Source: Agriotes lineatus (lineage: Eukaryota > Arthropoda > Insecta > Coleoptera > Elateridae). From it: a DNA stretch of 64,000 nt. Position numbers and translations under genes: made by a program. Location: assembly GCA_940337035.1 (NCBI GenBank), contig CALNHX010000267.1, positions 310,001 through 374,000 of the forward strand, read 5' to 3'. Positions 43,330 through 53,845 of the stretch are shown here, piece by piece (within the stretch, counting starts at the first letter, position 1; the number at the start of each line of letters is the position of its first letter). Below the pieces are notes generated by a model. It ran no database searches and was not told the origin of the DNA. It saw only the letters and a list, made by a program, of their open reading frames with translations.

Positions 43330-43700
43330 GTGACCTCCATTGTTTGCAATACATTCCCGAGATCTGCTTATTAAGTTTCTTCTCACTTTCTATTGTGTTG
43401 TTCTTTGGCCACAGGCTCTATGAATATGATTTTTAAGATCGTCTAGATCTTGTGGACAAATAACATAAACTTGTTGTTTGAGAAAACCCCACACAAAAAA
43501 AAATATAAAGTAGAGAGATCTGGCGATATTGCTGGCCAGTTGATGGAGCCACCACTCCTATCCATTTTGCACCAAACTTTTAATTTAAACTATAACTGAC
43601 GTTTCGTGCATTGTGGGGAGGTACACCATTCTGTTGGAACCACATGTTGCGAGGTATTTGTAGGGGTATACCATCCAGCCAATCTTCGAACTCTATCAGA
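43330..43700 (-). pseudogene. Transposase C-terminal piece of the 42.9-47.1 kb element
   Basis: The minus strand reads GMPLQIPRNMWFQQNGVPPH (shortly after the start), NARNVSYSLN, KWIGVVAPSTGQ and, after a shift, VWGFLKQQVYVICPQDLDDL, HIHRACGQRT and CIANNGGHFEQ. This is the QQDGAPPH..WPARSPDLxPLDFFLWG block, with the central DL region damaged. Same family as the transposases at 50.8, 54.2 and 61.5 kb. Confidence 0.75.
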
Positions 43701-43904
43701 AAAAAAGTGGACGTGACTACCTCCCTGGACTTTCCCATACTGGAAACTGTTCATATCGTCTTTATTCAACAGTCTTTACAACATATCAAAATTTCAACTC
43801 GATGACTCACGTCTTCACCGTGATAAGCGTTTACACTTTCACGTAAATTGCGGGTAAATATAAAAGAACTAGTGAGTCACCCGAACTACGTTTCGGTTCG
43901 CAAA

Positions 43905-44245
43905 ATTAAGAGAGATTCATTAATATAAATAAAAAAAAAAGATGCATCGACGGGATCGAACCCGGGACTCCCGCGTGATTGGCCAGCACGCTTACCGCAG
44001 AACCACACTCTCCTGTTTGAATAATGCGCGCACCCGAGCTAATAGTAGACAGCGATAGGCGCTCCGCTCTGCTGCCTAGAGAAGTTAATTAAATTATACT
44101 GCTGCCTAGAGAAGTTAATTAAATATGTCTGAAAATTAGCAAACTTTTAAGCCATCGTACAACTTAATCGGTCCAGTATCTTCGGAGGAGATAGCGAACA
44201 AACATAGTTACACGCAAACAAAGAGAGCTACGATTTTATGTTATA
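43905..44245 (-). repeat. tRNA-derived dispersed repeat, copy 2
   Basis: Partner of 34690-35160, with the same left boundary (ATTCATTAATATAAATAAAA), the tRNA-like unit and the body to GGAGGAGATAGCGAACAAAC. A private 30-bp tandem duplication (CTGCCTAGAGAAGTTAATTA) occurs at 44075-44125. It sits inside the 42.9-47.1 kb element. Confidence 0.75.
43943..44013 (-). tRNA. tRNA-like pseudogene
   Basis: The minus strand has A box TGTGGTTCTGCGG, anticodon arm with CTGGC-CAATCAC-GCGGG, B box GGGTTCGATCC and a following run of ten Ts. Acceptor ends do not pair. The loop differs from copy 1 (AAT/ATC in place of GTC), so the anticodon arm has drifted. Confidence 0.55.
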
Positions 44246-44249
44246 AGAT

Positions 44250-45004
44250 GTGTAGTTCAAAACGTGACCACCGAGCTTCTGTAGTTGGCGTTAAGTGGAC
44301 AAGCCGCCACTGTGCTAGTTTATGTATTATTTTCCTCAAAACGGCTGTAGCACCGAGGTGAAATTTTCTAAGTACCTGGAAATTATATTTTCTAGGGCAT
44401 ACAAAATCGATTTTTTTATTTTCGCGGAAAAAGATTCTTTGACGCAAAAATATAACAACCGTTAGAATAAAAAAAATATTTTTCAAAATAGAGGGGGGAG
44501 GGGGCCTGTGCGCTTACATATATCCACGAGTGTAATATTTTTTTGCATATTCATATGCTCCATTATGCACTGAGCAATTCAGTGAAAACCTCAGCTACCT
44601 ATCTTGTTTAGTTTATTAATTAAAGGGGTTTAAATTTTCAAACTTCAAAGCTTCGTAGAGGGCGCCACAGATAATTCATGAGATTCTTTAAAAAATAGAT
44701 CGATAGTCCTTTTCGGGGTCTATCAGTGTATGAAGTTTAAACAAATTCCTGTGGGCAGTTTTTGAGAAATGATTTTTAGAAAATTTCCAAAATTTTGAAA
44801 ATTTGTAATTTAGGCCCCTTAATATTTTTCAAAACACTTTTTATATCACCTCATGTTAGCCTTCATATACTATTCAGAAAACAAAAATCAATTGAATCGA
44901 TTCATCCGTTTTTGAGTAATAGGGCGTTAAACTCAAAATTTTCAAAAAATCATAGCGCCCTTCATTTTAAACCTAGCGAGTTCAAATTTTTAATCACGAA
45001 AACA
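44250..45004. other. Noncoding repeat-like sequence
   Basis: Long runs of AAAATTTT-type sequence, a GGGGGGAGGGGG tract at 44494-44505, and phrases such as CCGTTTTTGAGTAATAGGGCG typical of dispersed insect repeats. No domain recognised in either short frame. Confidence 0.45.
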
Positions 45005-45330
45005 GTGATACCAAAAAAACATGCGTAACTTCCGCTTCCGGTTTCGGATTTTTTGAAAAGCTTATTTTGTCGATGAATTTTCGATACACCCCCGCATTCC
45101 AAAGCGCATCAAAATCGGAGCAATACTTTCGGCTGTAGGAGCGTCACCCACCCACACACACACCCACACACACACCCACACACAGACAGACATTTTTTAA
45201 AAACCACTTTTTTGGGTTCCTAGAGGCCCAAAACGGATATTTCTGTGAAAAATCTCGATTTCCAAAATTTTCATGATTCCAAGACTTCCCTAAACCTATG
45301 GGTATGGGAAAGTAAAAATCGGCATATCGT
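45005..45330 (-). repeat. Diverged GGAAGTA-grammar repeat
   Basis: Read on the minus strand: TACTTTCCCATACCC, GGGAAGTCTTGG, GGGCCTCTAGGAACCCAAAA, then TGTCTGTCTGTGTGTGGG with a CACACACC microsatellite, then GCCGAAAGTATTGCTCCGAT. The order of boxes is that of the 3250-3590 and 49014-49260 repeats, although the sequences are largely different. Confidence 0.5.
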
Positions 45331-45526
45331 TCCGCATTAAGCGATTCTTGATAAAAATAGGGACCTACTATAGTATCGCCTAATACGCCAAGTCACACAT
45401 TAATGGAAAATCTGTGTTCGAATCTGCATTCCCGAAATTAATTCCCCGTATCCCAGAAAAAATCGTTTTTTCTATTAGAAATTCCGTTATTATTGAAATT
45501 AGATTTATTGCGCCAACGAATTAAAT

Positions 45527-45931
45527 TTAATAAATTTTGATTATTTTAAGCCAGTTACAAAATATCGCCCTCCTGTCAAAATCACCAGCTCTTAAACCTT
45601 GTATTAATTTAATGTTAAACGGAGTCATTTTAAGTTTTTTTAGTATAGAAAATGTTTTACACTGACTTATTCCTAAATCAGCCACTGCTTGACGTATTGA
45701 ATTTCGTGGATGTGCTCTGGAAAAAGCCAATACTAAAATATCTTCATCATTTGCGGCACGTGCATTTCTTTGTAAATTACTTTCGAGTGTTGTAAAAGTA
45801 CGAGAATGTGGATGTCTCCTTTCAGGATACATAGCTTGATACATCACACAAGCTTCTCTATTATTGTCATTACATCTGATGGTCACCCTTAGCATATCCA
45901 TTTTTTCACCATTAGAATAATTATTACCCAT
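45527..45931 (-). pseudogene. Transposase N-terminal DNA-binding piece
   Basis: 134 residues with the bipartite helix-turn-helix of this Tc1/mariner-like family: NSxxMDMLRV then NREACVMYQAMYPERRHPHS, TFTTLESNLQRN, then the second module with HPRNSIRQAVADLGISQCKT and LRAGDFDRRAIFCNWL. It ends where the frame runs out before the first catalytic Asp. Upstream sequence to the right TIR (46140) fits a 5'UTR. Confidence 0.82.
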
Positions 45932-46230
45932 TTTGTGCTACTTAAGATAAAAATAACAATACATAGGAATTTACCCACTTAGTTTGATACTAAAGCCACA
46001 GCAATTGTTTTCACCGCCTACCTTCTCAAAGCGATGTGTTCAATTCGCCTATGCGTGCATTTGTTACTTAATTAGCGCTTTTTGTTTTTAATTGATTAGA
46101 TAACTATGACATGTGATACATTGTTGTAAAGATAATTTTGTACAGTTTTAGAATATGTAATAAAATTGGGTAAGTTCCATTTAAAATTTTGAATGTATTT
46201 GCTACATCTAACACATTTGATGCTCATTTG

Positions 46231-46997
46231 CAGGGAGCGCGGAAGTGGGGGGCAGAGGGGGCCAAATTCCCCCCTAAAATCAAACTAAGGGGGGGGGGGG
46301 CGCCCCCTCCAATTTTACTACCTGGTATAGAAGGTTTCTTTGTGCTATCCTTCACAGAGCTTTATTTTTTCTTAAATGAAAAAGCGCTTGTACGTTAGAA
46401 AAATTGTCGGAGAGAGCAGAGCATAAGAATATTTTTGAACACGCTTTTATTAGTTCCACCTGTATGTATGTTTGTATGTTTGTTTGCAACGGAATCTTTG
46501 AACGCGATTTTTACCCACTTCAAAACTTCAGATTGAACTGAAACTCCTTACCTTGCCAGCTACGTCTACGTCCTGTGAAAGATCGCTGAGTGCCCTCCGA
46601 CCCATCGGAACATTCCTCCGACTATCAATGAAGCAAAGAAGACTAACCTATCTAGCAACACTGTACGTGCATAGGATAGAAACATTTGGTTTAGATTTAA
46701 ATGACATTCTTAGGGAATTCGCTTCACAGACGGCTGAGAGGCGCAATGTCTTTGGTATCGTCCAGTGAATTGCACGCCCCATAACGCGAAGCGTATGAGG
46801 TTGTGCATTATCTTTGCAATATAAGTAATAAATAAAATATTTTTATAGTTTAACTGATAATTTGATTGACCGAGTCATTTCTGTTTCGTCTTATAACTGC
46901 AGTAAATTGACCGGAAGAAGCCGGGGCCGGATATTGAAGGAAGGGGGTGACCAAAGAAGTTTGCCCGCCCCGTCATGGAGTACTTCCGCGGTCGCTG
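46231..46997 (+). mobile_element. hAT relic inserted in the right TIR
   Basis: Ends CAGGGAGCGCGGAAGT and the inverse of CAGCGACCGCGGAAGTA. Flanks CTCATTTG (46223-46230) and ATAGTTTG (46998-47005) look like a decayed 8-bp duplication. The interrupted TIR can be aligned across it with the intact left arm. It contains the transposase C-terminus at 46540-46768 and a poly-G/C-rich block at 46250-46310. Confidence 0.78.
46540..46768 (+). pseudogene. hAT transposase C-terminal dimerisation region
   Basis: Reads LPATSTSCERSLSALRPIGT, FLRLSMKQRRLTYLATLYVH, matching the hAT C-terminal signature (P.S.ASCERSFSALR..K..LRS.M...RL..LA.L..H). The catalytic core and BED finger are absent, consistent with an internal deletion. 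Confidence 0.88.
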
Positions 46998-47130
46998 ATA
47001 GTTTGTTTTTTTTTTGCTATGGCAGATAATAGAAAATTAAATGTAGAACAACTTTTTTTCTATAACATTTTGTCATCTTTCTAATAATAGCCGAGATATC
47101 TACTGTGACAGCTAAAATCAAACAGACTGT

Positions 47131-49013
47131 ATAATACCATATTCATAAGTAGTGCCATATAGAATAAATAAGTGTAAAATCGAGAAAGACTTAGTCAGTG
47201 CATAAAGCCTATGGTCAAAAGAGGTTGCTGCCTACAAAGAGAAGAATAGCTGATGGGCTGATGCAGATATCAATTGGATTGGAATAGGTACATTGCAAAT
47301 AATTAGAGCTCGAAGAAACAAGACATTACCAAGTAAGTGCAAAAAACTCACTTCACTGGATGAAATGGGTAACTTTCCATTTTTCATTTCATTAACCATT
47401 TTATTCGCTTACCCTTCTAGTAGTTCTATGAAATTAATATCTGCCGCTGTTTCCTCGCATAGCATGGATTCTTGAAATATCGACACTATCTGGTAATTAG
47501 TTCCTGATAGTATTGCTTTAGTTCTTCCGTTTGAATATTTTGTATTATTGTCTTTTTTCCGATGTCGCTATTTTATATTTCTTATAAATTTCCATACCTC
47601 TGTTATTCATCTTCCTTCGATGTACGTTGAAACGGGTCCTTTTCGCCTGTAGTGTTTATTTTTACAATCACATTTATAGCTGATGTGTCACTATTATCTA
47701 GGCTTAATTACTGTAACTAGTCTAACAAAATTGCGCCATTACGGTCCTGTTCCGTAAGACTTCGTTTCGTGAGTGCAGCGGTAAACGCAACTTCAAAGCC
47801 GCGTCGCGGGGAGCTTAAAAAGCAGTAGCTTGCTGGCATTGCCCGCAGCTTCAGGTGTAAGCTGCTTTAATGCATTGTGCCTGCGGCAAGTTATATTAGA
47901 GGCGGCTGATGCCTTGCAGTATTTAAAATTTGCTGCATAAACTTGCGTTAAGCGGGCACCGTTTGAATTGTATACAGGGTAATTACACATTTGCGAAACA
48001 CCCACGCATTTTCGTGACGTCCATTGTTGATGCCATGAGCGGTGCCGAAGCGAACAAAGCCAGCAATGAAGGACATTCCCATTATCTGTCTTCGTATGGA
48101 GTTTACATACGAGTCATCCCGGGGTGAGCCCAATTCAAGGGCGACACGGCAATTTTTAGGCTCCGGTTTCAAGGTAACCTAATATAGAAAATGGTTGCTG
48201 TTATGCGATAAGCGTTTGCATTATACTGAAGGAAGCGTTCGAAAGCGCAACAGCAGGCTTTCCTGCAGTTTAATGTTCGCGCTTGTAAGGACAATCGTTA
48301 TTTTAATGTTGTTTAAATGCACTTGTATGGGAGATAAACTTACTTTACTACTGTTTACTTGTAAATGTAAGTGAACATTATTTTAAGATTTAATCCTATT
48401 TTCGATTGCCTTCTTTATAATTTTAGTTGTGTGGTTTAGAAGTCAATATTATTGTGTGATCAAATTGGATTTTCATCTACACATGCTTAAAGTCAGTTTT
48501 CGCCCAAAAACACTTTCCGGTTTTTGGAAATCAATGGTCGTTAATATCCAGGACTGGGGTATTTAGAAGAGTTTTATGATTACTGAGCTAGCTAGGTAAA
48601 CAAACAGGGCAAATAATTGATAAAAATAATAAAGCGTACAGTACGTCTGATTTGAATTTAACGTCGCGGTGAAGAGGCAACCAAACGTATTGTTTTTCTA
48701 CATCTCTACACTCTCACGTTTGTTGTTTTGCAGTTTTATTATCTCTTTACGTCAATTTGAATGCTATATGCATCTCTTTATTCGTGGACTTGAGTAGTTA
48801 GCCACTTCATGTATACGTATATAAGTGGTCGTTAATCCAACAATTTCCTTGTTCTTTATTCACATGTTCTCCTTAGAATGAATTTGCGGATTGTTGTATG
48901 CTTGGTTGTATTTGTTGATGGAACTCGATTCTTCCAGGTTTCCGTCTAATCTATTTTGACACAGATACTACACACTCATTTTTTAAAGATTAAGTTGTAT
49001 CTATGTTTACTTC
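47131..49013. other. No gene recognised; GC-richer island at 47.79-48.18 kb
   Basis: The island carries overlapping frames on both strands (for example minus 47793-48005 and 47948-48172) but none has a recognisable domain. One contains TATACAGGGTAATTACAC. The remainder is AT-rich. Confidence 0.4.
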
Positions 49014-49260
49014 CCTCGTCTAAAAGACGAAGGAAGTATTGTAAACGTGAAAAAATTATCTTCCAAGATTTCTGCACATCTCCACGTTTCAGGGTCCTTA
49101 GATGACGAAAAACATGTTTCCTCAATTACGTCTGCCCGTCCGTCCATCTGTTGGCGATATAACTCAAAACATATTTGTTTGAGAAAAACTATACTTTGCA
49201 TGCCGATTATGTGTTTGGCTCGAAACCGATTATACCTATTTTCAGTCAAATGTATACAGG
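49014..49260 (+). repeat. Diverged GGAAGTA-grammar repeat with terminal hairpin
   Basis: Opens with the hairpin TTACTTCCCTCGTCT..AGACGAAGGAAGTA, then CACGTTTCAGGGTCC, AAAAACATG, TCTGCCCGTCCGTCCATCTG and CGATATAACTCAAAAC. Overlapping frames on both strands are incidental. Confidence 0.55.
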
Positions 49261-50368
49261 GTGAGCACCTTAATATAGGTATAAAATGTTTTTAATTTTT
49301 ACTTTAACTCAGGAATAGATAAAAGTAATATTTTGCATATAGGTTAGGTGTTTACACTTGATGAAAATGGGGCACAATAGATATAGGGCAAATGTCGTAA
49401 AAAGGAAAAAGATCGATCAGCACGCCCTATACAAAACAGTCGCAAGCGAAAGTAAGAGGTTTGCTGAAGTTGTTCGAATAGGATAGCCATCGGGTCCGCC
49501 CGGTGTACTCCCAGACGCTGAAATCGAGCTGAGTTCGCATCCCTTCAACTGCATCTTTTTTATTTGCAAATTGATATAATTTACATTACCAAACGTTTCC
49601 TTTTATTGTTTCAGTATTATTAGGAACGTTAAGCTATTTCTGATTTAATTATCTTACTCTCTAAACCGTATTTTGGTTACCACCAAATAATTATTTGTTC
49701 TACGTGTCGGGCCTCTTGAATTTTAATAGTAGAGTACTGTCGATTTATAAGGTGGTCAATTATTATTGTTCTTCGTTGTTGTGTGTGCTTATCGAAAGTA
49801 TATGTAACGGATGTTTATTACTAAAACTGTTGCCCACGACTTGAAAACGGTATGTCTTCTATTAATTTAAAAATTCGGAAATGACTTGACAAACAATACG
49901 ATAACAGAAACTAGGTGCACTAAATCTAGACATACGTTCAGCAAATCTTAATCAATCTTAATCGGTTTTATTAATGAACCCGTTATGTATCGTTTTGTAC
50001 TTAGAAATATCGTTTTGTATTTATTAATTTGCTATTTTGACAGAAACTAATAAATCTTTGTCTATTACTATTTTTCTGGCATCACCAAATTGCCCTACGA
50101 GCTTATCGTTTGTTTCGCATTCTACCCATACATTGCAAGTGCTCAGTAACAAAATTTCTCCTCGCGACCCACATTTATTTAAGTATAATATCGTCTAGCT
50201 TACTATTATACGAGTATATAGAATTGTTAGCTGCGTATATTTCTATTTTAATAATCCCCTCAACTACTGCTTCCGAATTTTTTATTTATTTTTCATATTT
50301 TTCTTCTTAATAACCATAGAAACTCCATACTTTCCACTCTGATCTTTTGGGACTCAGCTCCACATTAT
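49261..50368. other. Noncoding interval; one possible short MITE at its start
   Basis: ACAGGGTGAGCACC at 49256 and GCACGCCCTATAC near 49420-49433 could be ends of a ~180-bp element, but the match is poor. The rest has no recognised feature. Confidence 0.35.
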
Positions 50369-51432
50369 ACAAGGTAGAGCGCAGCAACTTGCGTTTTTGA
50401 AAAGGACGGCGTAAAGTCTCAGAGGATTATATAGGGTGGAGGATGGTCTCAGTGGAAGGGGACAAATAGGAAGTTTATGTTCCCACCTATTTTAGTCACG
50501 AAAATGCTGTGGTTAGTGGAGGAGCGCGTTTTGCCGTTAAGGCGGCAACTTGCTTTTTTCAAAATTAAATTAAAAACTGTTTAGATTTGAAAGCCATTCA
50601 TTTTTATTTTTTAATTGTAACATAACATGGGAAGTTTAATATTAAACGGTTTTAAAAAGAATCGTTTAAAGCTATGGTATCAAGAATAGGGATCATTTGG
50701 CCCTTACTTTTTTCAAGAAAATGGCCGTGCTTTAAGCGTGAATTCAGATCATTACTTGACAATACCCCAAGTTTTTTCTGCTTGCTCTCAAACAAATAGA
50801 ACTGGACGAAGTATGGTTTCAGCAAGATGGGATTTGCCTACACCGAAAGAATTTTGGTGAATTTATTGAGAGAAACCTTCCCCAGGCAACTGATCTCCCT
50901 GAGAGGAAACATCAACTGGCCGGCGCGCTCGCCTGATTTATCCACCTACGATTACTTTGTTTGGGGTTATTTTAAATCCCTGGCTTATAACGATTGCCCT
51001 CACACCCTAAAAGCCCCACAAGACAATATTCGAGTGGAAATTGCCAACATACCGGTCGCCAAGATCGAAAATGTGGAGAGAAACTTCCGAATTCGTCTGA
51101 ACCAGTATATTGACAATGGAAGACGACATTTGCAAGACAATCTTTTTAAAACCGTTTAATATTAAACTTTCCCATGTTATGTTACAATTGAAAAATAAAA
51201 ATGAAGGGTTTTCAATCTGTACAGTTTCTAATTTAATTTTGAAAAAAGCAAGTTGCTGCCTCAACTGCAAAAGCGCGCTTCTCTACTAACCACAGAATTT
51301 TCGTGACTACAATAGGTGGGAACATAAACTTCTCATCTGCCCCCTTCCATTGACACCACCCCCACCCTTCATAATCCTCTGAGACTTCACGCCGTCTTTT
51401 TAAAAAACGCACGTTACTGCGCTCTACCCTGT
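50369..51432 (+). mobile_element. Tc1/mariner-superfamily element with ~290-bp TIRs
   Basis: The left end, ACAAGGTAGAGCGCAG, and the right end, the inverse of ACAGGGTAGAGCGCAG, continue complementary through TTTTGAAAAAGCAAGTTGC-like sequence and end at AATATTAAACGGTTTTAAAA. Flanked by TA. Between them a partial transposase (50780-51159) fills most of the 480-bp centre, so this is an internally deleted copy in which the TIRs exceed half of the length. Confidence 0.9.
50790..51159 (+). pseudogene. Transposase C-terminal fragment
   Basis: Starts from QQDGICLH-like sequence near 50818, then ILVNLLRETFPRQLIS, NINWPARSPDLSTYDYFVWG, YFKSLAYNDCPHTLKAPQDN and RNFRIRLNQYIDNGRRHLQD. The WPARSPDL and YFVWG blocks are those of the family found at 54.2 and 61.5 kb. 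N-terminal half missing. Confidence 0.85.
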
Positions 51433-51815
51433 ATAAGTATTGTTCCGCTTCCTCTATTCTCGTCTTTCTTTTATAGTCTGCCAGAGTAATTACGTCCATC
51501 CCCCGGAAGTGCGCCAGCTGGAGGTCCATTCACTTACTAGTGATACCAAATAAAGCTTAGGAAATATTTTCAGCTTTTGTGGTTTTGGTCATTAAAAAAG
51601 GTCACTGGCTCCCGGACTAATAGTTGCTTGCTGATTTATAACGTAAACGACCACCATAAATACACTTATTTATTTAGCAACAAATTGTAAATAAACTCAG
51701 AACAATCTGACAAGAAACAAAATAAAACAAATAGTTCGGCTACAACGGTACATATAACATTGATTTGTTGTTCACCCCTATCCATTTTCTCAATTTTGAT
51801 AATATCGTAGATGTC
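51433..51815. other. No gene recognised
   Basis: A minus frame at 51233-51529 mostly lies in the neighbouring TIR. Nothing else noted. Confidence 0.45.
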
Positions 51816-51819
51816 GCCC

Positions 51820-52110
51820 ACTTCCTAAAGGTGGCATTACAACCCAAGTTTATGAAATTTTGTACATAAGTAGTTTTTTGGTGGTACTTTAAGAAAAAAA
51901 ATGTTCTGCACTCGAGCGCCTATGGAAAGGTGGAAAATACACGGAGAAAATCTAAAAATTGGAATTTCGCGAATATCTTGGAACAAAATGAAAATTTCTA
52001 TATAGGATGTCTAACCACAATTGTAGAACGCAAAATTCTGTGCAAAAAAGGTCTCTTAAAGTTTCTTCGAAAAACACTTTATTTTCGAGATATTTAGCTT
52101 TGAAGAAAAA
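51820..52110. repeat. Inverted-repeat partner, left (with 56180-56470)
   Basis: Landmarks AACCCAAGTTTATGAAATTT, TAAGTAGTTTTTTGGT, GTTCTGCACTCGAG, GGAATTTCGCGAATATCTTGG and AAAAGGTCTC..TCGAGATATTTAG are mirrored 4.4 kb away. The pair could be TIRs of one large element enclosing 52.1-56.2 kb, or two separate copies. Confidence 0.7.
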
Positions 52111-53040
52111 ATTGGTAATAGTCTAGTCGTTTAGGGTCCTCCCGTGTGCACTGTCTGTGAGCATGTAATTTGACCATGTATCTTTATGTTTTTTGACCCG
52201 AAAAAGCGATTGCCAATAGTCCCAAGTTCCAAACATGGTCCCATAAATTATTGCAAAATTAGTGGTTTTTCGCGTACTGCTCTATGACATTTCGGAAAAA
52301 TAACGATGTTAAGGCCATTTCCAATGTTTTTTTACACGCGGAATCGATTACCGTAGGTCCCAGTTTCGAAAAATACCTGTGTCAATTGTTATAATCAAAT
52401 TATTGTAAAATTAGTGTTTTTTTGCAAATAACGCAAAATCATTAATATTTAGATATAAAAAAGTTTTTCTAATAAAAAAGAGCTAGGAAAATTCTGCACA
52501 TTTTAGTTTTTTTAAATTCTGTACGATAAAAATTGACCGAGATATGAATTTCTAAAGACTTAAAAATCGTAAAGAATTGATTTTCGACCTTATTTTGGCT
52601 ATTTTTTAGGCTTTTACTTAAATATTCTTATAGCAAATATTGTGCTAATTTTTTTTTTCAGCTTGAATACAAATGTATTAAACTACGGCTTTAATATTCT
52701 TCAAAGTAAATTGCTGTAAATTTTGCAACTGTCAAATAAATGGCTCATGTAAAAATCGATACAATCTCTCCGCCAATAATAATAGTTAATGTTATAGTTT
52801 TATTCTCGCCATGATAGGCACATTTTGTGTTTCAGTATTATAATCTATAATTTAGAATCTGTAATCCTATTGTACATTTAGTTTACATATTAAATATGTA
52901 AGTTGTGAATCAACATTTACATATGGAAATAAAATAACATATTAGCAAAATATACTGTAATAAATCATTATACTATAAACCATTATATTTGCTCCCTTTT
53001 CAAAACGCTAAAAAATAAAATGGCGTAGTTTAATACATTT
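52111..53040. other. Noncoding AT-rich interval
   Basis: Repeat-like phrases (for example ACGCGGAATCGATTACCGTAGG, GAATTTCTAAAGACTTAAAA) but no recognised gene or partner. Confidence 0.4.
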
Positions 53041-53372
53041 GTATTCTAGCTGTAACAAAATTGAAGTGCATCTGGAAAAGAAGAAAGGTAGGTGGGTGCG
53101 AAATAGGAGAAGGGGATGGAGGGACCACGTACAGAGAATGGAAGATAGCCGAGTTACCAAAATAGCGATGATGGAAAGACCGCAAACAACGAGACCGCGG
53201 GGAAGACCACCAAAGAGATGGAAAGACTGCTGGACATCCGCATCGCAAGATAATTGATGAGGAGAGGCTAAGTTAGGAAACGACAGGCCAAGCCCTATAA
53301 CAAGAAGAAGAAGAAGAAGAAGTATTCTAGCTGTAACAAAATTGAAGTGCATCTGGAAAAGAAGAAAGGTAG
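53041..53372 (+). mobile_element. 5'-truncated LINE tail with 51-bp target duplication
   Basis: 53041-53091 and 53322-53372 are identical 51-bp direct repeats (from GTATTCTAGCTG to AAGAAAGGTAG). Between them 230 bp encode GWRDHVQRMEDSRVTKIAM and TRPRGRPPKRWKDCW, the extreme C-terminus of RTE-like LINEs, then a (AAG)n tail. The tail and the duplication identify a target-primed insertion. Confidence 0.92.
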
Positions 53373-53845
53373 AGAAAATGATTGCTAACATACGGCAAAA
53401 TCTGTATTTAAAAAAAATGTTTTAAAATTTATTTGTTATAAAAATTACAAATACTGTTATAATTTTATTTATTATTAACATATTTGCTGTGGCAAGTGTT
53501 GTTATAATAATTATCATTATTTAAAATTCATCATCATCGCTATCAGCGAGTTGTTGTTCCATGTCACGATTTCAATTTGGATCTTAAAATGGCCTGAGAC
53601 ATTTAGGTAAAAAATAAAAACCACAGGGGGAAAGAGGAGATTCTCAACTACAGTTCCCTACATTAACAGCAGTTGATTCTCCTGTGGAAACTTATATAAC
53701 TGATTAAAAGACTTTTTATGCCTTTTCCGAATTTTTCGAAAAATATAGAAAATGATGAATGAAAACATTTTAACCAATAAAGTTTTTAGGCACATATTCT
53801 GAAAGTACAGGTCCTTGGAAACAAATTCATATACAGCTTGATTCA
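53373..53845. other. AT-rich interval, no gene recognised
   Basis: No frames or repeats of note; a CATCATCATCG cluster near 53530. Confidence 0.45.

Larger units (their letters stand above)
42928..47130 (-). mobile_element. Tc1/mariner-superfamily element with long TIRs, heavily interrupted
   Basis: The left end (42928-43145) and right end (46140-47130, itself split) are inverted copies: ACAGTCTGTTTGATTTTAGC, GATATCTCGGCTATT, AAATGTTATAGAA, TTGTTCTACATTTA, then GAGCATCAAATGTRTTAGAT, GACATTCAAAATTTTAAATG and AATTTTATTACATATTC. Inside are a C-terminal transposase piece (43330-43700) and an N-terminal piece (45527-45931), both on the minus strand and in the right order. A tRNA-type repeat and noncoding repeats lie between them, and a hAT element is lodged in the right TIR. 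Confidence 0.85.

Noticed and set aside
47793..48172. Overlapping frames in the GC-richer island as genes
   Set aside because: Frames on both strands are open simultaneously and none shows a family signature.
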